A DNA stretch of 38,760 bases. Source: Acidobacteriaceae bacterium (lineage in GTDB: Bacteria > Acidobacteriota > Terriglobia > Terriglobales > Acidobacteriaceae). Both the position numbers and the translations under genes were made by a program. The DNA is taken from positions 1 through 38,760 of the forward strand of contig PLKR01000289.1 of NCBI GenBank assembly GCA_003140655.1. Reading direction: 5' to 3'. Each line of letters opens with the position of its first letter. Position 1 is the stretch's first letter. This document shows positions 16,926-25,140 of the stretch, piece by piece. Below the pieces are notes generated by a model, which was not told the origin of the DNA, made no database searches, and saw nothing but the letters and a program-made list of their open reading frames with translations.

Positions 16926-17987
16926 ATGATCTCGCACGCTACGCTAAAAGAATCCCAACAGCTTCTTTCAAAGAAGACCAAGCTCCGAGAGTTATTTTCC
17001 GAGGACGGTTACCTCTTCCTAAGAGCCGTCCTTGACAAGAACGCCGTTCGGCAAGTCGAAGAGGATGTGATAAGGATCTCAAAGCGTCATGGATTCGTGG
17101 AAAAGACGGCAACATCCGAACCGATATGGTCGAGACGGCCGATCAATGAAACTGACCTATCGCTAGATGGCGCCTTCGCAAAGAGCTTGGGCACAATAAA
17201 GTCCTTAAGAGAGCTCGCTCGAACCGAGGAACTCGTCGGCATCTTGCGGAATGTACTCGGTTGTGACGTTTTCCCTTGGAGAAACAACCAGGATCAAGTC
17301 AGGGTTATCCCTCCCGGCGACTTTATGCGGAACCTAGGGCATGTGAGACTTCCGGGCGCTACTCCTGCGCACCAGGATTTTTATTCGTTCCGAAGCATGG
17401 ATTTCTGCACGGTGTGGATACCTCTAGCCGAAATTGACGACAAAGTTGGCGGATTAGCACTCCGCCAAGGTTCTCATCAAAATGGTTTGCACGAGCATTG
17501 GTGGCGGGGCAACTTGCAACTGGGGGTAGCCGATACGATCAGCGAAGCGAAGGCTTGGCATGATGAAGGCGGAGTTGTGTTGGGCGGAACGGCTAGTTCA
17601 GACCATGCCGTTCATGTATGGCTTCGCTCAGACTACCATCTGGGTGATGTCTTGATATTCCACCCCATGATGTTGCACCGAGGTTTGACGAATACTTCCG
17701 ATCGAGTCCGCTTATCAGTCGATTTCAGATTTCAGAAAAAGGGCACCACTGCTCCTTGGGTTGCGCACTACCGAACGGCGTACGCGGTGAAGTTCCTGGA
17801 ACGATCACAGCAGTACATTAACCATCTAACATCGGACACCCAAATCGCGGGCAAGGCGTGGCAAAGAATTCGCGAGGAGGGGCCACGGAGAGCGGATCTG
17901 CGTACAAGGGCTACCACAATTGTGCAAGAGGTGACGGACGAAATGAAACGGACTTTTGCAGGCTGCGAGAAAGAGGAAGCAACATGA
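16926..17987 (+). CDS. Phytanoyl-CoA dioxygenase (PhyH)-family protein
   Basis: A 353-residue Fe(II)/2-oxoglutarate-dependent oxygenase of the PhyH family. The facial triad is visible as His149 and Asp151 (PAHQDF) and His251 (MMLHRGL), with Arg262 as the 2-oxoglutarate carboxylate ligand. Bacterial PhyH proteins hydroxylate diverse small molecules. GGAGA at 16911-16915 serves either ATG 16926 or an in-frame TTG at 16920. Its stop overlaps the next RraA start as ATGA. Having a P450 and a PhyH enzyme side by side suggests two successive oxidations of one substrate. The 212 bases before it hold no gene I can see. Confidence 0.88.
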   Translation: MISHATLKESQQLLSKKTKLRELFSEDGYLFLRAVLDKNAVRQVEEDVIRISKRHGFVEKTATSEPIWSRRPINETDLSLDGAFAKSLGTIKSLRELARTEELVGILRNVLGCDVFPWRNNQDQVRVIPPGDFMRNLGHVRLPGATPAHQDFYSFRSMDFCTVWIPLAEIDDKVGGLALRQGSHQNGLHEHWWRGNLQLGVADTISEAKAWHDEGGVVLGGTASSDHAVHVWLRSDYHLGDVLIFHPMMLHRGLTNTSDRVRLSVDFRFQKKGTTAPWVAHYRTAYAVKFLERSQQYINHLTSDTQIAGKAWQRIREEGPRRADLRTRATTIVQEVTDEMKRTFAGCEKEEAT

Positions 17988-18664
17988 GAGAGCCACTCTC
18001 TCCTAAATTGTTGGAAGATCTGAACAGCATCGATACTCCGACGATCTCAAACGCAATCGAGAAGCTGAACGTCAGGGATCTTACCACCGGCTTTGCCGGG
18101 TGCCGGATCCGCTGCATGTTTCCCGACCTGGGTATTAAGGTCGGGTATGCGATTACGGCGCAGCTGGACGGCACGAGCCCGGGGCCACCGGCGGTCGGGG
18201 CCGGATTTCGCGAGGTGGCGGACGCTGTTGAGATTTCTCCGAAGCCCGTCATCCTTGTGTGGCAGGACGTCGGTCCTAATCCGGGCGGAGCTGCCGTATT
18301 CGGGGAGTTTGCGGCCACCTTGATGAAACGACTCGGTGCCGTAGCGATGGTGACTAACGGCGCAGTCCGAGACATTCACGAAATTCGAGATCTAGCTTTT
18401 CAGCTCTTCGCTGCGGGGGCCTCACCATCGCACGGTAACCCGCGGTTTGTCCGTGTCGGTGTGCCGGTTGTAGTCGACGGACTGCCTATTGAACCAGGGG
18501 ACTTGATCCACTGTGACGCGAACGGTGTTTTGCTGGTACCACCCGACATCGCTCACCTCTTGCCCGATCAAGTGGAAAAAGTCAGAAGCGTGGAACGGGC
18601 GGCTTTCGACCTCATCAGGGGGCCGGATTTCTCGATCGAAGCGGCCTTTAAACGCATGGGGTAA
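17984..18664 (+). CDS. RraA-family aldolase/decarboxylase-like protein
   Basis: A 226-residue RraA-like protein. It has FGEFA at 106-110 and the TNGAVRD signature at 124-130, with Arg129 for substrate and Asp130 for metal. The N-terminal block IDTPTISNAIEKL is the standard family start. AGAGGAAG precedes the ATG, which overlaps the PhyH stop, so expression is coupled to it. It would cleave or decarboxylate a 4-hydroxy-2-oxo acid. The sequence is clearly different from the RraA at 3026, so the two probably serve different substrates. Confidence 0.85.
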   Translation: MREPLSPKLLEDLNSIDTPTISNAIEKLNVRDLTTGFAGCRIRCMFPDLGIKVGYAITAQLDGTSPGPPAVGAGFREVADAVEISPKPVILVWQDVGPNPGGAAVFGEFAATLMKRLGAVAMVTNGAVRDIHEIRDLAFQLFAAGASPSHGNPRFVRVGVPVVVDGLPIEPGDLIHCDANGVLLVPPDIAHLLPDQVEKVRSVERAAFDLIRGPDFSIEAAFKRMG

Positions 18665-18696
18665 CGAGAATCAGAACCGTTTCCGGAGGACGTCAC

Positions 18697-19740
18697 TTGA
18701 TTACAAAGTCGTTCGAAGAACTGTACAACACGGTGGAAAAGATTGTTATTGCCGCTGGAACTCCTCAGGAGAATGCAAGAATAGTTGCGCACTTGTTGGC
18801 AGGTTCTCATCTAGCCGGGCACGACTCGCATGGCATTCAGCACTTGCCGCGCTACATAAAGGAAGTGCGGGCAGGCGAGATTGTGGTGAACGCATGTCCG
18901 CAGCTTTTGTCGGAAACAGACTCGACCGCTCTGGTTCGGGGCAACTGGGCTTGGGGGCACGTAACCGCGGATCTTATTACTAAAATCGGAGTTCGGAAGG
19001 CTCGAAAAACCAAAATCGCCCTGGTAAGCGGCGTCGAGGTGAATCACATTGGACGCTTGGGACACTATTCCGAACAGGCCGCGAAGGAAGGAATCATAAC
19101 GATCCTTGCGTCTGGCGGGAACGCGGAAGAAGTGGCGACCGCGGCTCCATTTGGAGGCTCAAGGAGCGTTCTCTCTCCAAACCCGATCAGTATGGGATTC
19201 CCGACATCCGGCGACGACCCGGTCATCGTGGATTTTGCTTCTACCCAAGTTGCCGGCGGTAAAATCGCGGCCGCAAAGGCCAAGGGGGAGAAGTTGCCGC
19301 TTGGTTGGATCATTGACAAGCACGGCAACCCGTCGACAAGCCCCGATGATTACTATGCTGGAGGCGCGTTGGTGCCCTTCGGAGCCCATAAGGGATTTGG
19401 CATTATGGTCGCGATGGAAATCATGGGACGAGTCCTTTCTGGGGCGGACGCCTTTTCCAAAACCACTTGCGGGGGCGTCCATTTTCGCCACTGTGGAGTT
19501 AGCCTCATCGCGATCGATGCTGGTTTATTTTCATCTCGTGACGCGTTTGTCGAGCGCACGACGGAGTTGGCTAGCAGAATTCGTGCCGTGCCGCCGGCAC
19601 CGGGCGTGGCTGAAGTCATGTCTCCCGGAGACTTCGAACATCGAATGAGAATCCGCCGGGATCGCGACGGGATTCAAATCCCAGAATCAACCTGGAGTGA
19701 GATTGTGCAGACTGCTGACTCGCTTGGAGTGCGCCTTTGA
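18697..19740 (+). CDS. Ldh2-family malate/L-lactate/ureidoglycolate-type dehydrogenase
   Basis: A 347-residue NAD(P)-dependent dehydrogenase of the Ldh2/YiaK-like family, which has a fold unrelated to Rossmann enzymes. Conserved blocks are GHDSHGI (41-47), NHIGRLGHYSE with catalytic His117, and SPNPISMGFP. It starts with TTG 18697 behind GGAGGA at 18685-18690. Family members oxidise or reduce 2-hydroxy/2-keto acids such as malate, 2,3-diketogulonate or ureidoglycolate. It follows RraA by 32 bases and would fit reduction or oxidation of a keto acid in the same pathway. A paralogue is at 28514-29572. Confidence 0.9.
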   Translation: MITKSFEELYNTVEKIVIAAGTPQENARIVAHLLAGSHLAGHDSHGIQHLPRYIKEVRAGEIVVNACPQLLSETDSTALVRGNWAWGHVTADLITKIGVRKARKTKIALVSGVEVNHIGRLGHYSEQAAKEGIITILASGGNAEEVATAAPFGGSRSVLSPNPISMGFPTSGDDPVIVDFASTQVAGGKIAAAKAKGEKLPLGWIIDKHGNPSTSPDDYYAGGALVPFGAHKGFGIMVAMEIMGRVLSGADAFSKTTCGGVHFRHCGVSLIAIDAGLFSSRDAFVERTTELASRIRAVPPAPGVAEVMSPGDFEHRMRIRRDRDGIQIPESTWSEIVQTADSLGVRL

Positions 19741-19856
19741 TCTCCAGGGTCTCAGGCGATTACGAGCTTGATCCACCAACGGCCTCGGATGCATTTGAGG
19801 AACATTTGGTCGAATCTGGCGTTCAGGAACTCTGGAAAGGTAATAGAAGCGCGTAA
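19737..19856 (+). CDS. Possible small protein coupled to the Ldh2 gene
   Basis: A 39-codon frame begins with TTG overlapping the Ldh2 stop codon (TTGA). GGAG at 19726-19729 gives a 7-base spacing to it. The predicted product is acidic and hydrophilic (includes DYELDPPTASDAFEEHLVE) and resembles no protein I know. It could be a real small protein, a relic of a longer gene, or chance. Confidence 0.3.
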   Translation: MISRVSGDYELDPPTASDAFEEHLVESGVQELWKGNRSA

Positions 19857-19922
19857 CCGAATCGGCTGAGGGCTTGTTGGTTCGGAGCTGTCAGGAGTTT
19901 AACTCGAAGGATGGAGGCGGGC

Positions 19923-20876
19923 ATGAACTTATGGAGCGGTTTGCGACTGAGTCGGTTAATGCGAATTGTATTTGTAACTCTGCTGAGCTTCGCTTCGCTG
20001 CATTTCAGCGGTGCGTCGCTGCTGTGTGCCCAAGTCGTTGCACGCGAGCCTTTGGCTGCGCGCATCGGGCATACCGATCCATCCAAATACGATCCGTCAG
20101 AAAAAGCTCACGGCGGAGTCGGCACTTTAATGCTAAAGGCGATAATTGACGGTTATTCGGCCGGGAGTAATCCGATGAACACGCCTTTAATTTTCCTTGT
20201 TCGAGGTGTGCTTCCGCCTAAGACTGGTATCGGGCATCACTTCCACAATCAAATGGAGGAGATGTTTGTAATCTTCGATAATGAAGCCGAGTTCACGATC
20301 GATGGACGCACTTCACTTTTGCACGGACCGGCCGGCGCGCCATGCCGAATGGGCCACTCCCATGCACTCTACAATTCTACCGACAAACCGACAGAGTTCA
20401 TGGACATAGCGGTGAGCAGTGTGAAAGGCAAGTACGACAATTTTGATCTTGGAGACGACCGTGTCGGGGTGCCGCTCGATCCTAAACCAGTCTTCATGAC
20501 ATTGCATCTGGAAAGAGCATTCCTGAAGCCTGTCGTTCAGAGCTATGGTGGCCGCGGGACAGTACTTTACGGACGCATGTTGCCGCCCGAGGTCTTTCTC
20601 ACTAACTGGTCCTATGTGGATCACCTGGTGCTTCCGGAAGGCACATCCGTGGGTAAGACCCGCCATGAAGGCGTGGAGGAGATTTATTACGTGATCGAGG
20701 GTAGCGGCATCGCGCATGTTGGTAAGGAGGCGGCGGCAGTCAAAAAGGGTGATGCCGTCCCCGTACTCCTCAATGAGGTTCATTGGTTTGAAAATGACGC
20801 CCATTCAGACCTGGACCTCATGGTAATTGGCATTGCACGCGTGAAGATGGCGTTGGACACGGAACAAGAGCCGTAG
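19923..20876 (+). CDS. Exported two-domain cupin protein
   Basis: A 317-residue bicupin. ATG 19923 is chosen because GGAGG (19913-19917) is 5 bases upstream. Residues 1-36 form a signal peptide (arginine-rich start, long hydrophobic run, LLCAQ), so it acts in the periplasm or is secreted. The first cupin motif is GIGHHFHNQMEEMF (about 105-118), with three His and a Glu as likely metal ligands. The second is TRHEGVEEIYYVIEG in the C-terminal half, followed by GDAVPV...HWF. Cupins of this kind bind a metal and may isomerise, lyse or oxidise sugar or aromatic compounds. The gene lies between cytoplasmic dehydrogenase genes. Substrate unknown. Confidence 0.82.
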   Translation: MNLWSGLRLSRLMRIVFVTLLSFASLHFSGASLLCAQVVAREPLAARIGHTDPSKYDPSEKAHGGVGTLMLKAIIDGYSAGSNPMNTPLIFLVRGVLPPKTGIGHHFHNQMEEMFVIFDNEAEFTIDGRTSLLHGPAGAPCRMGHSHALYNSTDKPTEFMDIAVSSVKGKYDNFDLGDDRVGVPLDPKPVFMTLHLERAFLKPVVQSYGGRGTVLYGRMLPPEVFLTNWSYVDHLVLPEGTSVGKTRHEGVEEIYYVIEGSGIAHVGKEAAAVKKGDAVPVLLNEVHWFENDAHSDLDLMVIGIARVKMALDTEQEP

Positions 20877-20889
20877 CTTCACCGGTAGG

Positions 20890-20921
20890 GTTTGGAAACC
20901 GTCCTTAGGTTGTTTTTTTTT
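20890..20921 (+). terminator. Possible weak terminator or attenuator
   Basis: A short GGTTT/AAACC dyad (20890-20901) precedes a run of nine T residues (20913-20921), just behind the bicupin gene. The stem is weak and the T-run is not directly adjacent, so at most partial termination is expected. Confidence 0.25.
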
Positions 20922-20952
20922 CGTCGCCGACCGGCGGCAAATAGGGAGCGAT

Positions 20953-20997
20953 ATGGACGAGTCAACAGAGCAATCCTTACTCCTGCTCCATGGGTAA
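20953..20997 (+). CDS. Possible 14-residue leader peptide ahead of E1 alpha
   Basis: ATG 20953 has GGGAG four bases upstream and opens a 14-codon frame rich in leucine near its end (LLLLHG). Its TAA at 20995-20997 overlaps the E1 alpha start region (ATGGGTAA). E1 alpha itself has no ribosome site, so this mini-frame could couple its translation. Confidence 0.35.
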   Translation: MDESTEQSLLLLHG

Positions 20998-21946
20998 GCT
21001 TGTTCCATCACTCGATTGGTTCCGGCGAATGTGTCTTATCCGAGCATTCGAGAGGGAGATTCACGTTTTAAACAAGGACGGTCTAGTTAGCGGTACGGCG
21101 CACCTTTACATCGGCATGGAGGCAATTGCAGTGGGCGCATGCGCTGCGATGGCCGACGGCGACTTCCTCACGAGTACACACCGCGGGCACGGACATTGCA
21201 TTGCTCGACATCTTGATCCGGCGCGTATGATGGCCGAGATTTTGGGCAGGTCGGATGGGTACTGTCGAGGAAAGGGCGGCAGCATGCATATCACCGATCG
21301 ATCAAAGGGCGTGCTGGGAGCAGACGGAATTGTCGGTGGTGGAATTCCGATAGCTGTTGGGGCGGCCTATGGCCTTCGATTGATGAACAAGTCGTCCGTG
21401 GTTTTCTGTTTCTTCGGCGAAGGCGCGAGCAATCAAGGCTCTTTCCACGAGGCGCTTAATCTTGCCGCCATTCAGCGACTCTCGGTGGTTTTCATCTGCG
21501 AAAACAACCAATGGGCATTGAGTGCCCCCTTCGTAGCGACAACTGCCGGTGGCAGCGTCGCGAAGCGTGCTGCCGCCTACGGGATCGTTGGCGAGGAAGT
21601 TGATGGGAATGACATAGACGCCGTTTTCGCAGCTGCTACTCGCGCCGCCGGCCGTGCGCGGGAAGGGTTGGGTCCCGCACTTATCGAGTGTCAGAGTTAT
21701 CGCTGGGAGGGACATTCAATCTTTACGCGACAGGAGATCAGGCAGCAGGAAGAAATCGACGACTGGAAACGGCGCGACCCGATCGAGAGATGCCGGCGCA
21801 AATTGATAGAGACGCAGATGGCCAGTGCAGAGGACCTCGCGCTGATCGAGACGGAGGTCGGGGCAGAAATCGCCAGAGCCGCCGAGTTTGCGAAGAGCAG
21901 CCCTAACCCAGACGAATCTAGCGCGCTTGAGGATATCTACGCGTGA
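20990..21946 (+). CDS. TPP-dependent 2-oxoacid/acetoin dehydrogenase E1 component, alpha subunit
   Basis: A 318-residue E1 alpha subunit of the pyruvate/acetoin/branched-chain dehydrogenase family. The thiamine diphosphate-magnesium motif is GEGASN (143-148) through ENN (171-173). The active-site HRGHGH is at 64-69, and SMHITD at 98-103 is the usual loop. It pairs with the beta subunit gene, which it overlaps by a few bases. Normally E1 decarboxylates a 2-oxoacid (or cleaves acetoin) and passes the acyl group to a lipoyl E2. No E2, E3 or lipoylation gene is present here, so it may borrow a partner or work alone. No clear ribosome site is visible at ATG 20990. Confidence 0.9.
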   Translation: MGKLVPSLDWFRRMCLIRAFEREIHVLNKDGLVSGTAHLYIGMEAIAVGACAAMADGDFLTSTHRGHGHCIARHLDPARMMAEILGRSDGYCRGKGGSMHITDRSKGVLGADGIVGGGIPIAVGAAYGLRLMNKSSVVFCFFGEGASNQGSFHEALNLAAIQRLSVVFICENNQWALSAPFVATTAGGSVAKRAAAYGIVGEEVDGNDIDAVFAAATRAAGRAREGLGPALIECQSYRWEGHSIFTRQEIRQQEEIDDWKRRDPIERCRRKLIETQMASAEDLALIETEVGAEIARAAEFAKSSPNPDESSALEDIYA

Positions 21947-22923
21947 TGAGACAAATCTCTTTCGCTGTGGCGCTAAACGAAGCACTTAAAGAGGAGATGC
22001 GGCGCGACCCCGTTGTCTTTGTGGCAGGAGAAGATATTGGCAAGATGGGAGGTCTCTTTAAGGTTACACAGGGTCTGCTCGAGGAGTTTGGTGCAGGCCG
22101 TGTACTGGACACGCCCATCTCTGAGGCAGCGATTGCAGGCCTCGGAGTCGGGGGGGCGCTAGTTGGTACGAGACCGGTAATTGAATTCCAATTTCTTGAT
22201 TTTATTACCATCGCGATGGACCAGATTATCAACCACGCAGCTAAGTTGCGCTACATGACAGGTGGCATGGTGTCGGTCCCATTGGTTATACGAGCTCCAG
22301 TGTGCGGTGGGATCGGTTTGGGGGCACAACACTCGCAATCATTAGAGGCGTGGTTTGTTCACGTTCCAGGAATCAAGGTTGTCATGCCGGCAACGCCAAG
22401 AGATGCAAAAGGGCTTCTAAAGAGTGCCATTCGCGACGATAACCCTGTCTTGTTTCTGGAGCACCGTAGACTTTACGCCGCAACTGGTGAAGTGCCTAGC
22501 GGGGACCATATGGTGCCTTTAGGCACAGCTGAGGTCAAACGTGAAGGAAGCGATGTCACCGTGGTAGCCACTGGCCGGACCGTCTCTTTGGCCCTCGCGG
22601 CTGCGGATCGACTGAGCGAGCAAGCCATTAAGATTGAGGTTATTGACCTTCGCACGCTTAAGCCGTTTGATATGCAGACCATTTCGAACTCTGTAGGGAA
22701 GACCAATCGAGTTGTTGTGGTCAACGACGGCTGGCGCACTTGCGGCTACGCAGCCGAGATTGTAGCCAGCATCCAAAGTGAATGTTTTTACGATCTCGAT
22801 TTTCCGGTCCAGCGAGTGTGCAACAAGGACGCACCCATGCCAGCTGCCGCTGCCCTCGAGCGTTCGCTAATGGTGTCGGAGGAGCAGATTGTGGCCGCTT
22901 GCAGTGCAGCAATGTCTTCTTAA
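21946..22923 (+). CDS. TPP-dependent 2-oxoacid/acetoin dehydrogenase E1 component, beta subunit
   Basis: A 325-residue E1 beta subunit carrying the pyrimidine-binding domain (GEDIGKMGG, with the activating Glu in TPISEAAIAGLGVG) and the C-terminal transketolase domain (DLRTLKPFD). ATG 21946 overlaps the alpha stop as TGATG; GTG 21943 is an alternative. Together with alpha it forms an alpha2-beta2 thiamine enzyme. Its presence in an operon with a zinc alcohol dehydrogenase resembles acetoin-type loci, but the usual E2 and E3 are absent. Confidence 0.9.
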   Translation: MRQISFAVALNEALKEEMRRDPVVFVAGEDIGKMGGLFKVTQGLLEEFGAGRVLDTPISEAAIAGLGVGGALVGTRPVIEFQFLDFITIAMDQIINHAAKLRYMTGGMVSVPLVIRAPVCGGIGLGAQHSQSLEAWFVHVPGIKVVMPATPRDAKGLLKSAIRDDNPVLFLEHRRLYAATGEVPSGDHMVPLGTAEVKREGSDVTVVATGRTVSLALAAADRLSEQAIKIEVIDLRTLKPFDMQTISNSVGKTNRVVVVNDGWRTCGYAAEIVASIQSECFYDLDFPVQRVCNKDAPMPAAAALERSLMVSEEQIVAACSAAMSS

Positions 22924-22954
22924 GAAAATCGCACAATACTCTGGAGCAAACACG

Positions 22955-23989
22955 ATGAGAGCTGTAGTCAAGGAACGCAGGGGGCCTGGCCATTTAGTAT
23001 TGAAGGAGTGGCCAGAACCATCTCCTGATCATACCGAGGTGAAGATAGCCGTAGCGGCGGCGGGTATTTGTGGAACTGACATTCACATTCTTGATGGTGA
23101 CTGGCCCTGCAATCCACCTGTCGTGCTAGGGCATGAGTTCTGCGGCACCGTGGTCGAGGTAGGGGACTCAGTATCCAACTTCCACCCGGGAGACAGAGTT
23201 GTTGCTTCAAATCCTGCTAAGACTTGCGGAGCGTGCTACCACTGTCATGCGGGTAATCCCTTCATGTGCGACAAGCGAGTGTCAGCTGGGTACATGATCG
23301 ATGGCGCCTTCGGCGAATACATATGCATCACCGAACATCGTTGTCATCAACTTCCCAGTGAGGTTTCGTTCCGACAGGCTGCGCTCGGGGAGCCTTTAAG
23401 TGCGGCTGTTCATGGTCTGATTGAGCGGACCACCGTCCGCTCGGGCGACTTGGTTCTTATCTCGGGACCTGGTTGTGTAGGCATTCTTGCAATGGTCATC
23501 GCTAAGTTGCAGGGAGCGAGGACCATAGTGCTGGGAATCACCAAAGACGCTCGGCGTTTGTCTCTGGCAAAAGAACTTGGTGCTGATGTGGTCGTTGATG
23601 TTGCCAAGGAAAATGTGGCAGATGTCGTTCACGACTTTAGCTCGGGCGATGGGGCTGACCTGGTGTGCGAGTGCGCGGGCGTTCCGGCTTCGCTCGAAAC
23701 ATGTCTGCAAGTGGTAAGAAAGGAAGGAACGCTGCTGCAACTTGGAATCTATTCACGGCCATTTGAAGCCGATTTCAACAAAATCGTTATGAAAGAACTG
23801 AAGATGGTGGGCTCGTTCGGCTATGTTTGGACCTCTTGGCGTCGCAGCATTCGACTGTTACGGGACGGCAAAGTAAAAGCCGATCGAATGATCTCTCACG
23901 AACTCCCTCTAAGAGATTTTGCTGAAGCATTCCGGCTGACTCGGGATGGCACCGCAACCAAGGTGGTGTTCAACCCCCAAGTAGATTAA
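22955..23989 (+). CDS. Zinc-dependent medium-chain dehydrogenase (threonine/sorbitol dehydrogenase-like)
   Basis: A 344-residue medium-chain dehydrogenase/reductase. The catalytic zinc ligands are Cys39 (GICGTD) and His60-Glu61 (GHEF). The structural zinc lobe has Cys91, Cys94, Cys97 and Cys105 (CGACYHCHAGNPFMC). The nucleotide fold has GPGCVG in the middle. It resembles L-threonine 3-dehydrogenase and polyol dehydrogenases, so a secondary alcohol of a sugar, polyol or hydroxy acid is the likely substrate. GGAG lies upstream of ATG 22955. A frame reaching back to 22889 overlaps E1 beta and is not favoured. It is 31 bases behind E1 beta. Confidence 0.9.
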   Translation: MRAVVKERRGPGHLVLKEWPEPSPDHTEVKIAVAAAGICGTDIHILDGDWPCNPPVVLGHEFCGTVVEVGDSVSNFHPGDRVVASNPAKTCGACYHCHAGNPFMCDKRVSAGYMIDGAFGEYICITEHRCHQLPSEVSFRQAALGEPLSAAVHGLIERTTVRSGDLVLISGPGCVGILAMVIAKLQGARTIVLGITKDARRLSLAKELGADVVVDVAKENVADVVHDFSSGDGADLVCECAGVPASLETCLQVVRKEGTLLQLGIYSRPFEADFNKIVMKELKMVGSFGYVWTSWRRSIRLLRDGKVKADRMISHELPLRDFAEAFRLTRDGTATKVVFNPQVD

Positions 23990-24117
23990 TGATCAATAGG
24001 TATGAGGATCCATCAGCCCTGAGATCGGCTGATGAGCAGTGGATGCAACTGAACTCCCAGGGCTGTTTCCTCTCGGTCCGAGGACCCCGGAATGCGAGAG
24101 ACGGGCAAGGTCGATAA

Positions 24118-25140
24118 ATGGAAATCGACATCGAGGACTTTGACGCTCTACGACTGTACCTGGTCGATCGCACGAATCGAGGCAAGCCTGTCTCATTTGA
24201 GAAACTCCAAGGAGGTGTCTCGAACCGGACGGTGCTGGTTACATGGGAGGATGGGAGCGGCTGGGTCTTGAAGCAAGCGTTGTCGAAATTGCGAGTGAAC
24301 GTTGACTGGTTCAGCAGTCCGGAGAGGATCCGAGTGGAAGCAAGGGCCTTGCGCTGGCTGAACCGTCTAGCCCCGCCGGGCACGACGCCATGCTTCATTC
24401 TTGAAGACGCTGCGAATCATCTGATCGCTATGGAGGCGATTCCGGCGGAACATGAGAATTGGAAATCCGTGTTGCTCTCCGGACGGGTCGTTTCGGACCA
24501 GTTCGAACAGTTCGGCTCACTGCTTGGTATCATCCACCGTCGGTCGGCCGAGTCCGCGCGTGAACTGTCCCGGACCTTCGCAGAGAGTGCTCACTTTGAA
24601 AGCCTGCGGCTCGAGCCGTATTACCTTTATACCGCCCAGGAGGTCGCTCCTGCCGCCAATTTTCTCATCCGATTGGCGCAAGAAACCCTCGACCAAAAGC
24701 TCAGCATAGTCCATGGAGATTTCAGTCCCAAGAACACGCTTGTTTACCGGGGCAGACTGATTTTGCTCGACTACGAAGTGGTTCACTTTGGAGACCCCGC
24801 TTTCGACGTTGGTTTTGCTTTGACCCACTTTCTCAGCAAGGGACATCACTTGCAGCAGCAACGTCTCGCCCTCCTCAAAGCTGCAGGACTGTTTTGGCGA
24901 GTCTATTTCAAAGAAATTTCACCGCTCGGGTGGGATGCGATCGAGTCACGATCGGTCCGTCATACGCTGGGATGCCTGCTGGCGCGGGTGGCGGGAAAAT
25001 CGCCTCTGGAATATCTAACACCGCAAGAAGTGAAACGGCAGCGGGATGTGGTGTTGAAAATGATCGTGGCACCTCCGACCACTGTTGCCGACCTAATCCA
25101 TGACTTCGTTCAACAAGTCGAGAACCATGCCCAAAATTGA
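24118..25140 (+). CDS. APH-fold small-molecule kinase
   Basis: A 340-residue aminoglycoside-phosphotransferase-fold kinase. It has a glycine-rich loop GGVSNRT (32-38), ATP-binding Lys52, the catalytic loop VHGDFSPKNTLV (Asp201 base, Asn206) and metal-binding Asp218/Glu220 in LLDYE. This catalytic loop resembles 5-methylthioribose and homoserine kinases more than antibiotic kinases, so a metabolic sugar or alcohol substrate is likely. Its 3' end overlaps the enolase-like gene by 14 bases, which points to consecutive steps: phosphorylation, then dehydration. The 128-base gap before it holds an 8-bp hairpin (CATCAGCC 24011-24018, GGCTGATG 24027-24034). Confidence 0.85.
   Translation: MEIDIEDFDALRLYLVDRTNRGKPVSFEKLQGGVSNRTVLVTWEDGSGWVLKQALSKLRVNVDWFSSPERIRVEARALRWLNRLAPPGTTPCFILEDAANHLIAMEAIPAEHENWKSVLLSGRVVSDQFEQFGSLLGIIHRRSAESARELSRTFAESAHFESLRLEPYYLYTAQEVAPAANFLIRLAQETLDQKLSIVHGDFSPKNTLVYRGRLILLDYEVVHFGDPAFDVGFALTHFLSKGHHLQQQRLALLKAAGLFWRVYFKEISPLGWDAIESRSVRHTLGCLLARVAGKSPLEYLTPQEVKRQRDVVLKMIVAPPTTVADLIHDFVQQVENHAQN

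Noticed and set aside
24011..24034. An 8-bp hairpin as a terminator
   Set aside because: No T-run follows it on either strand; kept only as a note in the kinase entry.
24118..25140. The kinase as an antibiotic resistance gene
   Set aside because: The HGDFSPKN loop and the operon context resemble metabolic kinases such as methylthioribose kinase, and no mobile or resistance context is present.
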